DNA from: Hydractinia symbiolongicarpus
Lineage: Eukaryota > Cnidaria > Hydrozoa > Anthoathecata > Hydractiniidae
Direction: 5' to 3'
DNA: 64,000 nt
Assembly (NCBI RefSeq): GCF_029227915.1
Contig: NC_079876.1
Span: 13,952,001 to 14,016,000 of the forward strand
A model generated the notes under the pieces. That model was not told the origin of the DNA, ran no database searches, and was given only the letters and a program-made list of their open reading frames with translations. Positions 11,888 to 25,800 of the stretch are shown here, one piece after another (position 1 is the first letter of the stretch; each line of letters starts with the position of its first letter). A program made the position numbers and the translations under genes.

Positions 11888-13438
11888 CGTTACATTCAAC
11901 GGTTCACTAGCACAAATTATACTGTCACTAACCACCAACACTTTTATCCTTTTATCAAAATATAATTTTTTTTGCAAAAAAAATTTATTTTACGGCTGCC
12001 ATTTTGCAACGAACTGATGTAATTTTGCTTCGACCCTCCACCCAACTCCACGCCCCTCAACGGTATTGAATTCCTAAAATATATGTCACTGTCAGAGCCC
12101 CCGCCGTACGGCACATTGTGGGTGAACTACAGGTTTGTGGAACATTGGGACCAGAATTTCTTTACATTTCCCAAAAAGCGAAAACGTTAAGGGCTACAGG
12201 ATTTTTATCATCGCAGTTTAAAAAACATTGCAACTTATCTGTTTACTTAATTTTGATCCTCTAAATACCAGCTTTAATCAAAGATGATTTCGATTATTTC
12301 CTACCGGGCTGCCAAAAACATTTGTAGAACAACTGATATCGCAAACTAAAAATAAGGCGTATTGATGGAGTCGTCTCAAGCAGGCATCAAGGGCAATCTT
12401 TTCAAGCAGCAATGCTTGATACATGAGGAAGGCTTTGGAAGAAGCAGTCGTCGACAAGCGCATATAAATGAAAAGGAAATCTTCATCAGCTAACTTTTGC
12501 AAAATTATCAACAAAATCTTTGAATGAGTACAGAAAAAAGACTTAGAATCCGTCAACAGGGGAACAAATTAGCTTCTGAGGACAGCATAGAAAAGCTAAA
12601 AATCTCTATGTTTGAAGACAGGGCAAACAATCATTACCATCAATCTTAAGCAGAAGATGCATTCCTCGTACTCGTAAAACTGCAAAATTCGTTTCTTGCG
12701 ATGCCAGCTACAGCGGATATGGGGAATATGTTCTCCATTGAGTAAGTAATGTTTTACACCTGAAGAAAAATACACGAATGCTCTAGCATTCAAATTCGTT
12801 TTGAAATCTGTAGGCTCTCATCTTGATATAAAACGTTCTAATCGTTTCAGATAATGCCAACGTGCCGAAAGTATGTAGTAGGAGACCTCATTTGCAATTA
12901 AAATATTTTAAATTTGTTTAAACTTTAACACGTTACGACCCTGCAAGACAGCAAAATAAAACAGCTGATTTATTGTCGAACTTGTCAACTGAAGCGTTGA
13001 TAATAAAACTTTGAAGTACATTAAGCTAAAAAAAATTGGTAATTTAACAATTGATCAATTCTCTAATGATTTGAATAAGAAAGTACCATAGCTAAGTGGA
13101 TGACATGATACGCTACTAGCCACGCCCTTTCTATCTTTAGAGAGATAATTAGTCATGCTTGCCAAGTTACAGGAATGTTATTTGTCTGCATGTGGACTTT
13201 TATTTTATTTTTGGCCTTTGTTGTGTTAGAGACATTTTATTGTTAGGGGCTTATCTTTTCAGCTACAGCTCATGTAAATGTGTTTTTCCAGGGCTTCGCG
13301 TTACTGATAGATTATTGTGAAGACATAACTGAACACAACTCGTGTCTTTTTATTACTTTAGTCACAATTTTTTTATTTTATCATTTGTTCTACAAGCCTA
13401 AAGAAATACTTTTTTTCTAGTTTTTTTTTGCCATACAG
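11888..13438. other. Upstream region of the R3HDM4-like gene; possible degraded coding sequence
   Basis: The first 180 bases upstream of the start are locally GC-richer and could hold the promoter; no core element is assignable. Around 12365-12745 one plus-strand frame reads coding-like (for example KQQCLIHEEGFGRSSRRQ) but carries three stops, so it may be a decayed gene or element. I cannot name it. Confidence 0.3.
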
Positions 13439-13862
13439 GCATGAAAAAATTTATTCGCTGCACTGGTATAAAAGGTTGTTGAATGTACGGGCGTTACTTT
13501 GCCGTAAAATACCTGGCGCAATACGAGTTTTTCATGTGTCATATTGTGAAAAAGCGTCGTTTACGGTTTACGATGTTAACAGAGGAGTCGGAGACATAGT
13601 ATCTATTAAAATTTTGCACCACAGTAAAGTCGGATTGTCAATTATACGCATACGTTCTGCCGAAAAATTAATACACAGTAAAAGTAACTTTAATATTTTT
13701 TGTCATGACTACCGCAATAACGACAGCGCAACGAATGTTGAAGAATGGTTTAAAAGATATTTAAAAGATGTCGATCATATGTTTGAAGAAGACAATATCG
13801 TTTATAATCTATCAGTTCCAATAGTCAAAAATGGACACTCTTTTTTTAGCTCGGAAGAGTGA
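13439..13862 (+). CDS. Terminal exon of an unrecognised gene
   Basis: An open segment of 424 nt starts directly after a strong acceptor (long T-tract, then catacag ending 13438) and ends with TGA at 13860-13862. It encodes about 140 residues with balanced composition and GC-richer third positions (many ACG, GCG and CGT codons) than the flanks, which supports coding. Pieces include FTVYDVNRGVGDIVSIK and WFKRYLKDVDHMFEEDN. No domain recognised. Upstream exons should lie on the plus strand before 13.4 kb but were not identified. Confidence 0.4.
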
Positions 13863-14017
13863 GAGTTGTAAACCAGGGGGGTGGATAGAGCAGTCCGTGT
13901 ATGCAATGCAAAATCCGGTAAAATATTAATTTCATTAACAAATATATCTTCGTGCTACAATTTTAAAAAGTTTTTAAAAAAATTACGCCACATTCACACG
14001 GTTTCTTTTAATTGCAT

Positions 14018-14122
14018 ATCGTTGCATCATATCCATAATGCATCTCGTTGCATCATACCCATAATGCATCTCGTTGCATCATACCCATAATGCATCTCGT
14101 TGCATCATACCCATAATGCAAC
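14018..14122. repeat. 26-bp tandem repeat, about four copies
   Basis: Units of CGTTGCATCATACCCATAAT plus GCATCT repeat with one or two changes. It follows the unrecognised plus-strand terminal exon and may sit in its 3' UTR. Confidence 0.9.
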
Positions 14123-15552
14123 GTTTGCATGGGTTTTATCTTTTTGAAACAGAAGTCGGGGATCACATAAAACATAAAAAGTCTGGAAACAAAGTTGTCA
14201 ACTCAACCTTTTCTACTGCATAGTTTTGACGGTTTCTAAACTCAACATCGGATTCTTTGACAAAATAGTCAAAAAGACAAAAAAATCAAAAGATTATGCA
14301 AATATATAATGTATTTTTCACATTTTGTGTAACTAAACTTACATCGGTTGCATATAATATGACAAAACGATTTTTATTTAACATGTAATAATTGTAGCTT
14401 AAGTGCACAAATTTTTGATGTTCTAGATGTTCTGACCCAAATGTTTTTGTTTATGACATTTCGTGTTATTTAAAAAAAGTTTAAACTTTTTTGAGGAAGT
14501 AATATATGCATATTAACACCGAAAAAAGAGGAAAAGAATGAAAGAATGAATATATAGTGATAAACATGATATATATAGAAATAAATAGTTTTTGACCCAA
14601 CTGAATTTTTGCACTCACATTCTTATGCAACCCATCTAAAATTGCTAGTCGCCTAAATTTTTACGCAAAAGTGTTAGTGCTTTTACCAAAAAGATGTATT
14701 AGTCGTGATGTATAAAATAACTATGGAAGTAAATATCAAACCCAATTGAACAACGCCCCACCCCGTGCTTCCCCCACAAAGACTAAGGAATGTTTAGCAG
14801 AAACAGTGGGGTGATTGCCACCAGAGGGGAGGGTGGCAGTGCTAATTGCTATTTTGTAAAAAAAAAAAACACCAGTTACGCTGTAGTATTTTATTAAACG
14901 CGACAGTACAAAAATACATTTGGCAAGTTTTTATTTTAAATATCATGTCCGCTGGTGGACATACTGATAAATTCCGACTAATAACAGAACTTTTAAAAAT
15001 TTATTCCTACACAAAGAAGTAATTTAACGGGCAGAAAATTTCGCGATTTTGGACTGTTTTCGTGAAAGTTTATGTTTGGGAACATTCTAAATAAAAAAAT
15101 AAAAAATCTAAATAAATCTAAAATAAAAAATCAATCTTACGAAGTTCATTGAATACCTGCGGCCTTCTCTCTCCTGAATGCTATGGGAACGCAACCTATT
15201 CTAAGTCACAGAATGGCGTTGGGTCTTATTTTCTAGATTTATATAATAGGGAATGTTTTTTTAACGTGAAAATAAAGAAATATGTTCGTTCGCAAAGGAA
15301 TATTCCACGAAATATGGGCAAAATATGACCTCTAAGTTTATGTCCTAAAAATCGCAAAATACACCTTTCCCGAATTAGTTTTCTTTAACGTACCACTGCT
15401 ATTTCTCGAGTTTTTTCAACAAAGTGTTTTTTGAAATTCTCACCTGAAACTTTATAAAATGTGAAATCTTCGGAATATGACCTTTAAGTCGAAACATTTA
15501 TTTATAAAATTATAAGAACACGTTATTCAGAAAACGTGTATTTTGCGGGGGT
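14123..15552. other. No gene recognised
   Basis: AT-rich intergenic sequence with homopolymer runs; no exon or RNA gene recognised. Confidence 0.45.
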
Positions 15553-15643
15553 TTCCAACCTCGTTCCCAGGGCATTTTGCCTTGTTGATGAAGTTGATCC
15601 CCTAATAACGGCTCAGGGCTACAAGACCCTGGGGACAAGGTTG
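15553..15643. mobile_element. CCTCGT-family hairpin element
   Basis: The left end reads AACCTCGTTCCCAGGGC and the right end is its inverted counterpart (GACCCTGGGGACAAGGTTG), with about 55 bp between. This is one of several related short inverted-repeat elements in the window. Confidence 0.6.
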
Positions 15644-16462
15644 TTTTTTTTTCGTCACCGCATATTTTGGCTGCGAAAGTATCTGTCTGCAACAATAGAT
15701 GTAAGACAGTAGGGTATTATGCTATCTCTCCATTTTTTACAAACTGCTTCACTAAAGGACGAATACTACTGACATTGTCAAACGCTTTTAGCAATAGTAC
15801 AGCTATTTTTATAAATCAGAATTTTGAATTTTGAAACGTTACGATATAAATCATAATACAAAAATCTAATGTTGAAAATCTAAATACAAGCGTCACTGTT
15901 TGTTTACATAGAAATGCAATTGTCAGCATCTCCTTTTTTTCATCTGTCGCCTCCAAAATGGGTTTTCCGGTCATCATAATCATCAAAGATTGTTGTTTTG
16001 TTCAAAAGAAGTTTCAATTCTATCCAATCCTTCGAATTTTTTTTCTGTCCTTGAAATTTGTTACTGGATTATCTTCTACCAATCACAGGAGATGGGGATC
16101 TTCGACCCAATCCCAATAATGATTGTTTCTACAAAAATATTACAAAAGCACTTTTTAAATGTGAATAACAATAAAAACGTTTATTGAATCTACATTATAC
16201 TTATATCTTTTCACCCGAATCTTTATTTCTTTTAATTTTAGATTAAAAGGTCCATATAGTCACATGGCTTAAATAAAGTGACACCGCTTTGTATAGTTAA
16301 AAAAAATTTCAGAACGTAAACTTTAAACGAGTTTACGCACTTTAGCTTACGTAAAGCTGTGGGCTAATATTTTAGGAAAACGCAGGAAACCAAAAGTGTG
16401 GTAAAAAAAGTAACCCTACTTGAAGTTCATACTTGCTTAAACGTTCGAGCCGTTTAGCTGCT
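15644..16462. other. No gene recognised; 3' flank of KANK
   Basis: AT-rich sequence downstream of the KANK stop codon. A further KANK terminal exon could lie here if the donor at 16891-16896 is used, but none was identified. Confidence 0.35.
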
Positions 16463-16735
16463 ATTATACCCTGTATCCTGGCTTCTACCCGGCCCTGTAA
16501 CTAAAAGACTCAGGGTTCCATTAAACGTAGCCCTGTTTCCAAAATATCTAGGGATCAATGATACGTGGTCCTGCATCTAAGAGACAAAGGGCTTTATAAT
16601 ACACGGCCCTGTATCCATGAGACGCATGGTTTGATAATATGTCACCCTGTATCTAGGAGACATAGGGTTTCAGAATACGGGGCCCTGTTTCCAAGAGAGG
16701 TAGGGTTTAATAATACGCGATACGTGCCTGCATCT
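16463..16735. repeat. Degenerate 38-bp minisatellite, about seven units
   Basis: Units of roughly 38 bp share a CCCTGT(A/T)TC core followed by AGGGTTT and AATACG-like segments. The array lies 130 bp beyond the KANK stop codon. Confidence 0.8.
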
Positions 16736-16863
16736 TTTACTTTTGTTATAAATTTTGTTATAAATTTGAAAAAAATAATCAAAAGAAAAAACAGTGAAAG
16801 CATAAATTTTAGTTTGTTTTTTATCAAAAGATAATTTGAAAAATTTAGTCTCCCGGAATTGTA

Positions 16864-19800
16864 CTAATTTATACTAGTAAGTTCAATTTTTCTTACCGAT
16901 GGACTCAACTTAATTCTTCCACGAGCATCGAAATTAAGACTTCCATAAATCAGTAGGGCCAAATCTTTTCGGCGTGCGTCCATAGCTATGCTTAACGCTG
17001 TACTACCCTCCTAAAACAAAATATAAATTTGACAATTAATCTCTAAAACGACATAAATAGCTCTTATCATTCTTAGTTACACTTACATTGTCTTCTATAG
17101 TTGCATCACAACCAGGATGCGCCAACAACGCTTTTACAATGTTTATGTTTCCGTGTTCACACGAGCACATCAATGCAGTAGAACCTTCCTGTAAGTAAAA
17201 TAAATTTTGAACGCAACAACTTAAACCAGTAGTATTATCAGGACTGAAGAACAGTCTATTATAGTATTTAGGGCCAACTAAAAAACTATCTGTTGAAATA
17301 TAAAATAATACTAAGCTTGCACAGAACATATAAGCACTGTTTATTGGTAAGTATCTCCATTCTTTGCTGACAAACTACAGAGAAATATGTGAAAATCTTA
17401 CGTCATCGATAGCATTGACATCACAACCAGCATCTAACAAAAGATCGACTGTACCAAGATTACCTCTGGAAACAGCCAACATAAGAGGTGTTTGTCCAGT
17501 CTAAAAAAAGATTATACAAAATTTGCAATCATAAACGTTTTTCTTCTATTCCGCGCGGTCTTTAAATTAGACAATACTCCTTAAATAAGTTTTTCACGGT
17601 CTGTTAAATAGTAACATTGTTCTGCGCAGACTGTAACATAGTAAATACTGTTTTGTGCGGTCTGTGAAATAGTAAATATAATTCTGCGTGGTCTGCAAAA
17701 TAGCAAATATTGTTCTGCGCAGAATGTAAAATAATATTTTGCGTGGTCTGCAACATAGTAAACACTGATTTAAGCGCTATATCAAATAACAAATATAGTT
17801 TTGCGCTCTTTGTAAAATAATAAACATAGCTTTGCAAACTCTTTAAATTAATAATAAATACTGATTTCAGTGGTCTGTAAAATAATAGTTATTGTTTTGG
17901 GCAGTCTGTGATATTTGTATCAGCTGGTGATCAGCTACACTGACCAAAAACTTCACTAAACCGAGCGTATTTATCCGAAAGCGTGATAACTAAAAATGCG
18001 AAAAAATAAAGAAATAATAAAAACGCCTACGTCAGCAGATTCTTTGTTGATGTCACCCATACGAAGTAGCCGCTGCATGACGTATTTATCGTTCTTTTTC
18101 TCAAAACCAGCTAACGCAGCAAGCATAATGGGCGAATAGCCAGCCTGTTTAAAAGGATTATAAAAACATTATTATTAAACAATATTATTAAAAATATTGC
18201 AATTATTTCAGCCAATATAGCCTCTTCAGTTCCTATTGGTACCGCTGTCAACAAGGGTCGTGCAAAGGGAATCCTGGTGTATTTAAAGTTTCCAGTTGAG
18301 ATACCAAGGTTGTGCAAGCACAGCAATCGCTTAACTAGCCAACCACCTCAATTCTTTTCTAACATTTTTTAGTCTCTAGCACGACTCAGTCAGAATTTGA
18401 ACACCTTTATCGTACACTCTATCGTTAGGTTATTCATTAAGGATAAGTTTAGACAAAACTCGGATATAATGTTTATCGGATTTATTTCATACATTTTATC
18501 AGAAGCCTGAGTTACAGCTAGAGAAAATATTAAGAAGGATTTCATTTTGGCAATCTTACACATTTTTGGACATGTAAAACATAGCTTAAAGTGACGCTTC
18601 CGGGACGTTGCATAATCTTAAATATATACAGCTTTCTCTATGTGAATACCATAATAGTAAAAAAAATCGAAACAGTGTCGTAACGATAGTTGTTACCTGA
18701 TTCACAAGATCAACTGCGCATTCACCAGAATCCAATAATATGCTGACCACAGCATAATTTTTGTACGTCAACGCGTAGTGAAGAGCAGTATTGCCCTAAA
18801 ATAATATTAATTTTCATAATCCTCGTAACATATTATTTGCGAATTTCCGCGCAAAAAAGTTTTTGCGTGAAATGTCACATATTATATCGAGGGGATTTTT
18901 TCAAAACGTGTAGTATCAGAGATTTTTTGTCATATATATATGGAAAGAGAATTCCAAGCATGCCACCGACCCATAAATAACATTTTTGTTTGGATAACAT
19001 TACGTCAAGTTCAATAGCTGACAAACATGCTGTTCCCTTTTTTTTTACTGAAAATATTTTGATATAAAAACCACAAAACTGCGCAACCACAACACAACAG
19101 CATTTTGTTTTATAACGTTTTATAACGTTTGTCTGTGAAAACAATATAAAGACTTCTCGTTTCCTGTTTGATGTAAACAAAAAAATCACTGGCAAAACAA
19201 ATGATCACTTGAAATAGCAATATCATATAGTTTGTTTTACCGAGAAAGAAAGATTCAGGACACGTTGCAAAATCGTAGGTTTTTTACACAATCAAAGATT
19301 TCCTTGCAAAATCTTGTTTCTGGAGAAACAAGTTTTACTTTGAAGGAATATTAAAAGTAAAAAGCAGTAATAAAAAGAGTTTATATGTTGCTACGAAATA
19401 AACCCCTAAACAAAACGTTTATGATACAGAAGTTTCAGGACACACTATTTTTATACTACTAATTATATAGTCACATACCAAGGTTAGTCCTAAAAGAACA
19501 AAAACACAGCTACCTACCTCATCATCAGTAAGATTAATGATGGTTTCCATCAGCTCAGGAATTCTTTGATGAAACAGATCAATGTAACTTTTCACCACTG
19601 AAGCATTTGCTCTTCGTCTTTTTACTGTTTTGAACCATAATGTCTGGATGATACCCATGTATTTCAACTAAAGAGAAGATGGTTAATTTCTTATTACCAC
19701 ATTAAAACTTGCAATTAACAATAAAAACTGGCAATCCAATGTAGTAATGACTGGAAATAATCTTAAGGTTTCATATATATTACTTCCAACGCAAAAGTGT

Positions 19801-22800
19801 TTTTTCATTCCCTAGAATCAATATTGTAGAGAATGGAAAAACACTTTCTTGTCTGATGAAATAAAAAATTGTCACAAAACTTGAATGACAAGGCTCTAAC
19901 AGAAGGGAGGGGGAGGGGTGTAGGGGTGAGGTCCAAAAATTTTTGCTAAAGTAAAAGTTCTGTTTGTTCATACATTGACGAAAAAAGCTGAGAAAGCCAT
20001 TTTTCAGGAAGCTAGAGAAAATTTAAAATACGTCAAGGCGTCAAGAATTGTACCGCCTCATGCAGATAATAGAAGCATAAGGAATTTTTTAATTTTTCCT
20101 CTGAATTCGGAAGTGTCGGAACACTAAATATGCAAGCCAAGATATATAATATATTTATGCATCCGTTGAAAGATTGTTTTAATTTTCTTGGAGAAAAAAT
20201 AATATTCGCAAGACAAAATTTTGCCAATTTACAGAAAATTATATTGTATCAGAAAATCCCTGCAATTAATAATAACTATTTTTTTCGTCGTTTGCAGTGA
20301 CATCCATCATATTGAATTCACACTGTTGTTTGCAACATCTGCTTTGGCTTAACATTCAGGCGATTTTTAAAAGTGTCCACACTCATAGCAATGATGCAAA
20401 CAAGAAACTGACCAAACGTACTCACCATTTGTTGTTGCTTCAAAGGTTTCTCACCACTGAAATGCTGATGTAACATCTGACAAGCTTCAATGACATCATT
20501 ACGGCCACTAAAAACAGTAAACTACAAACATCATTTTTCTCTTCACTCAGTACCTTACTTATTTGCTAATTCCATTTACTGACCTTCCACTTGTATCTTC
20601 ATCATCATCTGAGACAACAGCATGATATTCATCACTTATCGGGCTATCCAAGCTACTATCTTTGTGCGAGTATATTCCAGAATCCTCAGTATCAAGATCA
20701 AAGTGTAAATTTTTGGATGCTGTGGAACGCTTCATACCACAAGAGACGCTTTGCATGCTTTCTCTCATTGCTTGTAAACTTTCCTCTAAGTTTGAATCAT
20801 TCAAGTCCACTTTGTTTCCACAATAATGACACAAAACTGCTTGTTGTTGCACTTGCGGCTTTTGGTTTAAAATATTTAAATCAAAGTTAAACATGGTTTC
20901 ATTCTTTGACTCTTTACAGTTTTCGCATGACGCATCGTTAACGTCTTCATCACCACAGCCAACTGAAACAGCATTATTTATCAAAAAATCTCCAACGCTT
21001 TTGTCAAGCAAGTCACCTTTGTTTGTGCATGTGTCACAAAGTAAATCATCTACTCTAGAATCACCACTGGCAACATCCACTATTTTTAGGTGCATACATT
21101 TGTCACACAAAAGATCATCGATCTTATGGTCACTCACACCAACTGATACCTGCTTTAAATTCTCACATTTATCACAACAGACATCTAAAATAGAATGTTC
21201 ACCTACACCTATGGAATTACATTGTGGTTTGATACAGTTACAAAGTTTGTCAGAGACACAACATGGCTCGTTGTTTTCATATAAACCAACTCCAACAGAA
21301 CGAACTTGTTTGTTTACACATTTATCACAAAGTACGTCATATATGCTCTTATCACCAACTCCAATTGATATAGTTTCGTTTACAATGTAGCACGAAGTAC
21401 CAATGTCAGCAGTTGTAATAGGTTCAGTATCTGTTGAAACGTCTTGAACAATAGGAACATTATTTATTGATTTGTCAGAAGTTATACACTCTGCATTATT
21501 CTCCCCACATGCAAAATCGCAATAAATTGGAGCACATTGAACTGTGCGTGATTTCATACGAGACAATGAACAACCAGCCGAAGTTGATTCATCAGAGTAT
21601 TCTAGCAACACTTGTGTATCTTTTTCTAATGTTTCCTTTACAGTAATTTGTGTTTCTTGGTCTGAACATTTCACTTCCACCATGTTATCACCTACACCAG
21701 TGTCTACAACATCTTTATATGCAATCCCAACCATTACCTCTTGTGAAAACATGTCCGGCTGCATAGATTGAGTGGAACTGGAAACTTGAGTTGGTGAAAA
21801 CTGTGTAAATGCAGTCATTGAAACCACATCAGCAATACTATCTCCAGTTGCAGCATCAAGATATCTTGGTGTATAAGTTTCAGTGGAGCAGTCTCTGCGA
21901 GGATACTGTATATCGTACTGACATGAAAATTCACTGCTTTTTACTGCATCTTGTGTGGCGCATTCAACATGCTTTAAATGAGCAATTCCATCACCAACAC
22001 CTATGGATCTTTGCTTCATGACATTTGTTGATGTTCCTTGATGAACTATTTCGGTGAAAATTTCCAGATGCTTCTGCACACTCGCGTCTTTCATCTTTTT
22101 ATTGGAGCAAGTTTCTCCAGCTTCATAAGATTTATAAATATTGTTATCAGGTGGAGCAGATTGAACCACTATTATCTCTTCTGCATTACATATCTCATCG
22201 CTTATTTGTGTTGAATTAATTTTTTGTTCTGAAATTAAACATTCATTTGTGTGACGCTTTTGTTCCAACATGGCAGCCAATTGACGTTTTTCTTCCTGGA
22301 GAACAGCAAGTTTTACATGCAAAGACGACATCCTCTTTGAATCTTCTTCTACCTGTTTCAACTTATGCAGCAAAGGAGATATCTTCATGTGAAGTTCATT
22401 TATAATGTTCTCAGAATTTGTTGATAGAATAGGTTGAAGGAACTGACTTGTAGGTGAATCAGGTCTTCTATCACAAAGCTTTTGTATATCAGAAGATCTA
22501 ATTTCAATTCCATTTGGGGGTGTTTTAGTTGACTCTCTTAGTGTTTCTTCGAATTCATGTAAAGGACTATCGTACCCAGGTGAACAGTTTAAATCTGATA
22601 AAACAGCTTGTGCAATTACATCTTCAGGTATGTGGAGAAAACTACCATCGCTTGTTATGCTACCATCGATGTCACTATTTAGGGATGAAAGACTCTCCGT
22701 TCGACGAATTTCTAAATAATCTTTATAATGGCGATGATCTGATATTTTTATTTCTGGTCGTTTTGGACGTTTTTTTACACAAGGCGTACTCCGTCCTGAT

Positions 22801-25800
22801 GATGCAGAAGACGTGTTTACTGGTGTACTATCTGTTGATGAATATGCAATATTAGATGGCAAAGTTATACTATCAAATGAACTCTGACTTTGAGATACTC
22901 CATCTTCACTGGTGCTGTCGTTTCCCAAGTGACTATCATTCTCCTTAAAAAAGAATTAAGAAATTTGTAGCAACTAATTAGAGATTTGGACAAACATGTC
23001 ACAATTAGAAATGTGTCCATATTTTGTTGCAAAATACTTCGGGAAGTTTCAATTAAATTTCAACTTGCCATAGTGCATTTTTTACAGCAGTGACAGTTAT
23101 GCCCCAAATCAAGATGGCAGCAAGGTGAGTGGACATGTTGTTTATCGTATATTTATATGGCTTCTCAAGTTTTACGGTTAGAAAAAAGTGGCGTATGTTA
23201 CATCAGATGGATTTAGCATTACCCTTTAAAAAACGAAATGGCAAAGGCAAGTTGTTTATACATCCAAGTTTTCATCCATTTTTACAAACCAAAAGTGTTA
23301 CATGAGATTGTTGAAGAAAAGTTTGTTACTGTTGTTATTGTTAGCTAGTGGTGATATTGAGACATGTCCCAGATGGCAAAAATTGGCTAACTTAATGCGA
23401 GAAAGAGGTTTTGGAGGTTTGTTTCACAACATAGCAAATTTTACAACTCTGTTTTTAGGAAGAATCTACAGCGAACTCCTCATTGAACTTCGTCAAACTG
23501 AACACATAGTTCTCCTTCAGGTAGTTAGTAACTGATTATTTTAAATTGTGATTTTTGTGTAATTGTTAACTTGTGGTTAACAGGACACATGTTACTGAAG
23601 GTTTTATCCTGTGTAAAATTTGTAATAATAATAATAATAATTATTGAAATATCCATGATAGTTTTTTTAAAAATGCTGCATAGTGATCACCAAAAAAATC
23701 TTTAAAAATTCTATGATCTCAGATGCCTAGAAACAGGTCTCCCAATGTTCATTTATCATAGCATCGATGACAGATTTTGACTCAATATTACTGTTTTTTA
23801 AACTCACCTACGTGTGAGCATACCTAATCTTCTTAATTCTATTAACATATGCTTTATTGTTGCATGCTTGACAAATAAAATAAAAAATACATACGCAATG
23901 AATCAATTTTAACCTGATTTTGTCTGGTAAGTTTCAAGAAATGAATATAACAGCTAGATAAGGGATAATTAAAAAGTCATAAAAAATCAATGCTTTATTG
24001 GAAAGTCAACCTGTGTTAATAATTGGGAGTTGTTTGTCCAAAATAAAATAAAAAAAGTGATGTGCCTTGGATGTGCCTAAGAACATCATATTTTGGGGTT
24101 CAAAATTATGTTTATTGTGTGCTTATATCATCATAATCAATGCATCATAATCAACTAGGAAAGACAACTAGATAGTATGTTCATTGAAAATTGTCTGTTG
24201 GGTCCGAAATTAAGTTTACGATGCTACAAATATAACACAAACATTCAGAATTTTTTTTAATGTAGATTTTTATTTCCCACAAAGGATAATGGCTTTTTGC
24301 CATAGTTAAAATTTAAAATTTATCCCCGCAATATTGAATTTTTCAATATATACAATAAAACTATAGAATTAAACGTGATGTGTCAAAATGCCAAAGTTTA
24401 AAGATTCCAAAGTACTTGAGTATATATATATACTTTTTAGTATATATACTTCTACTTAATTCTTATTTTTTTTATGAAAGTAAAGATTTAAAAATATTTA
24501 ATATAAAGATATAACAAACCTTGTGGTTTCCATCAACATTTATGTGATCATAGCTTACATAAAATAGTTTGGATTTTCTGTTTTTTTTCTTACGCTCTCG
24601 TACAGCTTTTTCTGAATTTTGATCAACATTTATATTCAAAGGATCAGAATGAACGTTGAGTACATATCCACTTTGAATGGAACCATCATCATTGTTAACA
24701 TCCAAGTAATCACAACTGACGTAAAATAATTTGGATTTTCGATTTAATTTTTTACGTTCAGAATTTTCTCTTCTTTTGACAACATGTGAAGTACTCATTG
24801 CAGAATACTCTGACGAAATGTTAAAGTCTTTTTTCTACTTAATAAAATATGTAATTGAATGTAATAGCTAATTAATTTTTAAAATGATATCTTTAAAAAT
24901 TGACAATAAAGTTAATTAACTAATTACAACACCATACTTTTTTTTTACAATCCAAATATTTTATTAAGTCAATTTGTCCTTGGATACAGCACTTATATAA
25001 TTAAATAAATCTGTATTTTCATTATGTTTTCGCCATAAATGAACAACAAACTTACGGCCAATATATCATTCTCATTTTTATCTTTGACTTTAATAAAACA
25101 TAGCTAAGAATATCTTTGTGAGTCACAACGTTAAGAAAACATTAATTCATTTTTCTTCTGTACGAGAAAAATGACAATCCCTCTTTTTATCCTTTATATG
25201 TGATAAAAAAATGAGAATATTAAGGAGTTACAAAGCTAAACAAAAAACTGTGAAAGACGGTGTTATTTATTTCCTAGTTATTGACATTAGAAAGGCTTAC
25301 AGTCTCTGTAAATTGTTTACAAGAAAAACAAATCTTTAAAAGAAGTGTTTGTTAAGCTATGTAACAGGAGAACACCTAGATTCTTTAAGCTTCTCTGTTA
25401 GTGACAATAACAAAAAAAAAACATAAACAAACAGAGACAAGTCAGAACAATTATTGTTTAATTCTTTTTTATATATAGGTCGCTTTCTACAAGATTGAAG
25501 CCACTACTACGCAGGAACTATATGGCAAAAAAATGAAATTAATTGTACATATTAACCAATCTTGTAAACTACGACGAAGTGTTTATATTTATAACTAAAC
25601 TAGCAAGCAACAGTAAGAAGTGTATGAGTAGACGAGAACGGAGCCATTTTATTTTGGCTATATAGCTACCTACTACCATACAAGATCCAACATGCATCAA
25701 AAATTTTACATGGCAAATGTTTACCTGCAACTGTTGCGATCTTGTTGAAGTTATTAATATTGAATATCAAAACAAAAGATGACACTGATAAACACACGTG

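Noticed and set aside
17604-17837. 77-codon frame in a KANK intron
   Set aside because: Product of the 31-bp minisatellite.
20591-22855. Plus-strand frames opposite the large KANK exon (99, 165, 75, 70 and 108 codons)
   Set aside because: Shadows of the antisense coding frame; no splice signals or domains, while the minus frame is clearly KANK.
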